Of a stretch of 7,504 bases of DNA, positions 5,585 through 7,504 are shown one piece after another. The translations under genes were made by a program, and so were the position numbers. Source of the stretch: an uncultured Clostridia bacterium (GTDB lineage Bacteria > Bacillota > Clostridia > Christensenellales > CAG-917); assembly GCA_947629635.1 (NCBI GenBank), contig CANREO010000040.1:1-7504 (forward strand). Reading direction: 5' to 3'. Numbering within the stretch: position 1 is the stretch's first letter; every line of letters begins with the position of its first letter. The notes under the pieces were generated by a model. That model did not search any database. It had not been told where the DNA came from and worked only from the letters and a program-made list of their open reading frames with translations.

Positions 5585-7244
5585 CATCAGGTTCGTCTTT
5601 GTGCAGAGGAATGCGGATATCGAATTGAAGATTGTATCCCTCTATAGGCGTATCGCAGAGCGAAATTTGTCCGCCGTGCGCCGAGACTATCTTTTCGCAA
5701 ATGGCAAGACCGAGCCCCGAACCTTGCTTATTCCGCGATTTTTCGCCGACTACAAACGGGGAAAAGATGTCGGCGCGCGCCTCTTCGGCAATGCCTTTGC
5801 CGTTGTCGGCAATACAAATATAGGCGTCGTCGCCGTCTTCACGTACGCAAATATAAAGGGTTGAGCCTTCGGGCGTATATTTGAAAAAGTTGCTCACCAT
5901 ATTTTCGAGCATGCGCACAAGTTGCGCTCTGTCGGCGTCGCAGATCAGATTTTGCTCCGTTATTTGGGCGTCGAGCGAATAGCCTCTTAAAGCAAATTCG
6001 TCGTAAATATCCGCGAAATAGGTCCGCACAAGCTCCGCGACGTCAAGTTGTTCGATCGAAAGTTTAAAGTCGGGATGCTCGAGGCGGCTGTATTCGTTGA
6101 ACTCGTTTACAAGTTTGCTCATATGCTCGGATTTTGCGACTATGAGATTTAGATATTTTTGCTCGTCCTCTTTGTCTACGAGGCCGTCTCGGATCGCTTT
6201 AGCGAAGCCTTGTATTACGGTTATGGGCGTTTTGAGGTCATGCGAAAGTCCCGCGAGCATTCGTTGTCTGTCTTGTTCGAGCAGGTCGCGTTGCTGTTCG
6301 GATTGATTCAAGAGATCCGCCATATCGTTGAAAGATTCCACGAGATGTTCGAATTCTTTAGATCCGTGATACTCTATTTTTTTTCGATAGTTGTGAGTGG
6401 AAAGTTCGTCCATGGCGTTTTCAAGCGCAAACAGAGGTTTTTGAACATGTTTGTTGATATAGCGGATATACATCACGAGCGAAAGAATGAGGAGCGCCAA
6501 TATTCCTATCGAAAAGAGCGCTACGAACAGGTATGGCGGCGTGACGTCGTCGTTGTTTGCGTCAAGATATATTGCATAATATGGGGTGCCGTCCTCGCTT
6601 TCGAAATAATATTTTTCTATGACGTCATCTCCGTGCGTTGTATTGTATATAAGCAAATCGAATTCCCGTTGAGTATATTGATTCTTGGTCGTGGGCATCG
6701 AACCCGTGTCTATTGAAAGGTCGGATCTGAGGAGCAGGTATACTTCGTCGCCGTTGGGATAGGTTTTTGTGATGAGGTAATTGTACTCCTCGTTGTCGGC
6801 GGTGAAACGAGTGGCGCGCACGCTGATGCCGGATCCAAAGTCGGCAATACATTCAAGTTCGCCTATCGTATACGAGCGTTCGCTGTTTTGAGGATATATT
6901 ATGTTGCCCTGCATATCGACAATGTCCAGCCAACCGTCCTCGCCGAAGAGCGATTTGACGGGAATAGATGGGTTTTGGGCGTTGTATGTGAGTTCATTGA
7001 GGTAGTTGGATATATTTTGAACGTTGACGTTTAACACATCGCTGTGGTTGGCTCTGTACGCCAAAGAAATTACAAGCACGACGGAAACCGTGATGATAAT
7101 TGCAAACGACAAAAAGCTTCGCACCAAAAGGGAGAAGAAACTTCTGTTTTCGATGCGCAGCGTCTTTGTTTGCGCCTTTCGCTTGGATCTTTCCTTTTGT
7201 TCGTCCAAGGGAGGGGCCGTAGCGATGTCGTCAGAATTTTTCAA
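5577..7244 (-). CDS. Membrane sensor histidine kinase (HAMP-HisKA-HATPase_c)
   Basis: This encodes 555 residues. It senses an envelope signal, autophosphorylates, and passes phosphate to the regulator encoded just upstream. Order: a charged cytoplasmic N-terminus (1-38), membrane segment 1 (about 41-62), an extracytoplasmic domain of about 170 residues (64-236) of no family I can name, membrane segment 2 (about 237-260), a HAMP linker (about 260-313), the HisKA H-box M-L-A-G-L-S-H-D-L-K-T-P with phosphoacceptor H335, the N-box around N448 and N452, the G1 box D-N-G-K-G-I (480-485), the F-box (493-497), and the G2 box G-S-G-L-G-L-A (508-514). All key residues are present. The best start is TTG at 7244, which has AGG eight bases upstream inside the regulator gene; the next methionine lies beyond membrane segment 1. 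It overlaps the regulator gene by 14 bp, implying translational coupling. Confidence 0.93.
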   Translation of the reverse strand: MKNSDDIATAPPLDEQKERSKRKAQTKTLRIENRSFFSLLVRSFLSFAIIITVSVVLVISLAYRANHSDVLNVNVQNISNYLNELTYNAQNPSIPVKSLFGEDGWLDIVDMQGNIIYPQNSERSYTIGELECIADFGSGISVRATRFTADNEEYNYLITKTYPNGDEVYLLLRSDLSIDTGSMPTTKNQYTQREFDLLIYNTTHGDDVIEKYYFESEDGTPYYAIYLDANNDDVTPPYLFVALFSIGILALLILSLVMYIRYINKHVQKPLFALENAMDELSTHNYRKKIEYHGSKEFEHLVESFNDMADLLNQSEQQRDLLEQDRQRMLAGLSHDLKTPITVIQGFAKAIRDGLVDKEDEQKYLNLIVAKSEHMSKLVNEFNEYSRLEHPDFKLSIEQLDVAELVRTYFADIYDEFALRGYSLDAQITEQNLICDADRAQLVRMLENMVSNFFKYTPEGSTLYICVREDGDDAYICIADNGKGIAEEARADIFSPFVVGEKSRNKQGSGLGLAICEKIVSAHGGQISLCDTPIEGYNLQFDIRIPLHKDEPDEK

Positions 7245-7504
7245 TCTTATAGCCTAGACCTCTTACCGTCTTTATATATTCGGGATTTTTGGGGTCGTCC
7301 TCGATTTTGTCTCGCAGATTTGAGATATGCACCATCATCGTGTTGTCGTCTCCCATATAGGAGTCGCCGTTTATTTCGGCATATATTTGCATCTTCGTAA
7401 AGACGCGCCCCGGTTGCTTTATGAGCATGACAAGTATTTTGTATTCGGTGGCAGTGAGCGCAATCGGTTCGCCGCGTTTTTTGAGGATCAATTGATGCGT
7501 GTCC
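7231..7504 (-). CDS. OmpR/PhoB-family response regulator, C-terminal part (partial)
   Basis: About 90 residues of the C-terminus are visible; the receiver domain lies beyond the right edge. The visible part is the winged-helix DNA-binding domain. It has the I-A-L-T-A-T-E-Y-K-I-L entry helix, the K-Q-P-G-R-V-F-T-K linker, a recognition-helix region with N-T-M-M-V-H-I-S-N-L-R-D-K-I-E, and the closing wing Y-I-K-T-V-R-G-L-G-Y-K-I, all diagnostic of the family. The frame is open to position 7503 with no start codon needed inside the window. It is first in the operon with the histidine kinase, which would phosphorylate its missing receiver domain. Target genes cannot be read from here. Confidence 0.94.
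   Translation of the reverse strand, partial: DTHQLILKKRGEPIALTATEYKILVMLIKQPGRVFTKMQIYAEINGDSYMGDDNTMMVHISNLRDKIEDDPKNPEYIKTVRGLGYKIEKF

Noticed and set aside
6159..6716. Plus-strand 185-residue frame opposite the histidine kinase
   Set aside because: It is antisense to the HAMP and HisKA coding region and has no domain or start signal.

Overview
The window looks like chromosomal DNA from a Gram-positive anaerobe, most likely an uncultured gut-type Clostridia (Bacillota). The reasons are moderate GC with A/T-rich promoters close to the sigma-A consensus, strong AAGGAG/AAGGTGG ribosome-binding sites, GTG and TTG starts, a one-piece tmRNA, an OmpR-type two-component pair and a cytoplasmic-looking GH27 alpha-galactosidase. 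The taxonomic call is inference. I see no insertion sequence, integrase, prophage gene or CRISPR array.

Layout, left to right. (1) A minus-strand tRNA-Arg(CCU) has its own promoter (TTGTCA-17-TATAAT), an encoded CCA and a Rho-independent terminator at the left edge. (2) A minus-strand DUF2804 gene (270-1361) and a plus-strand ferritin-like gene (1490-2743) diverge from a short intergenic region. That region holds a clear minus promoter and a nearly perfect 20-bp palindrome. (3) Two terminators, one per strand, separate the ferritin-like gene from the minus-strand ssrA (tmRNA, 2886-3246), whose tag reads ANKTQKSAPALALAA. (4) The ssrA promoter diverges from a consensus-like promoter driving a plus-strand pair: a GH27 alpha-galactosidase (3391-5016) with a carbohydrate-binding-module-like insert inside its catalytic barrel, and, 17 nt later, a family 6 (HDG-type) DNA-deoxyinosine/uracil glycosylase (5034-5528). 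A short terminator ends this unit. (5) Converging on it from the right is a minus-strand two-component pair: the C-terminal part of an OmpR/PhoB-type response regulator (cut by the right edge) and a 555-residue membrane histidine kinase. The two genes overlap by 14 bp.

The genes do not form one pathway. They cover housekeeping RNA (tRNA, tmRNA), galactoside hydrolysis, DNA base repair, a probable diiron protein possibly linked to oxygen or iron handling, and envelope sensing. The points most worth a second look are the split GH27 barrel, the diiron-like protein with its divergent DUF2804 partner and shared palindrome, the unusual tmRNA tag, and the transcriptional pairing of a glycosidase with a repair enzyme. 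I found no convincing wholly new system.
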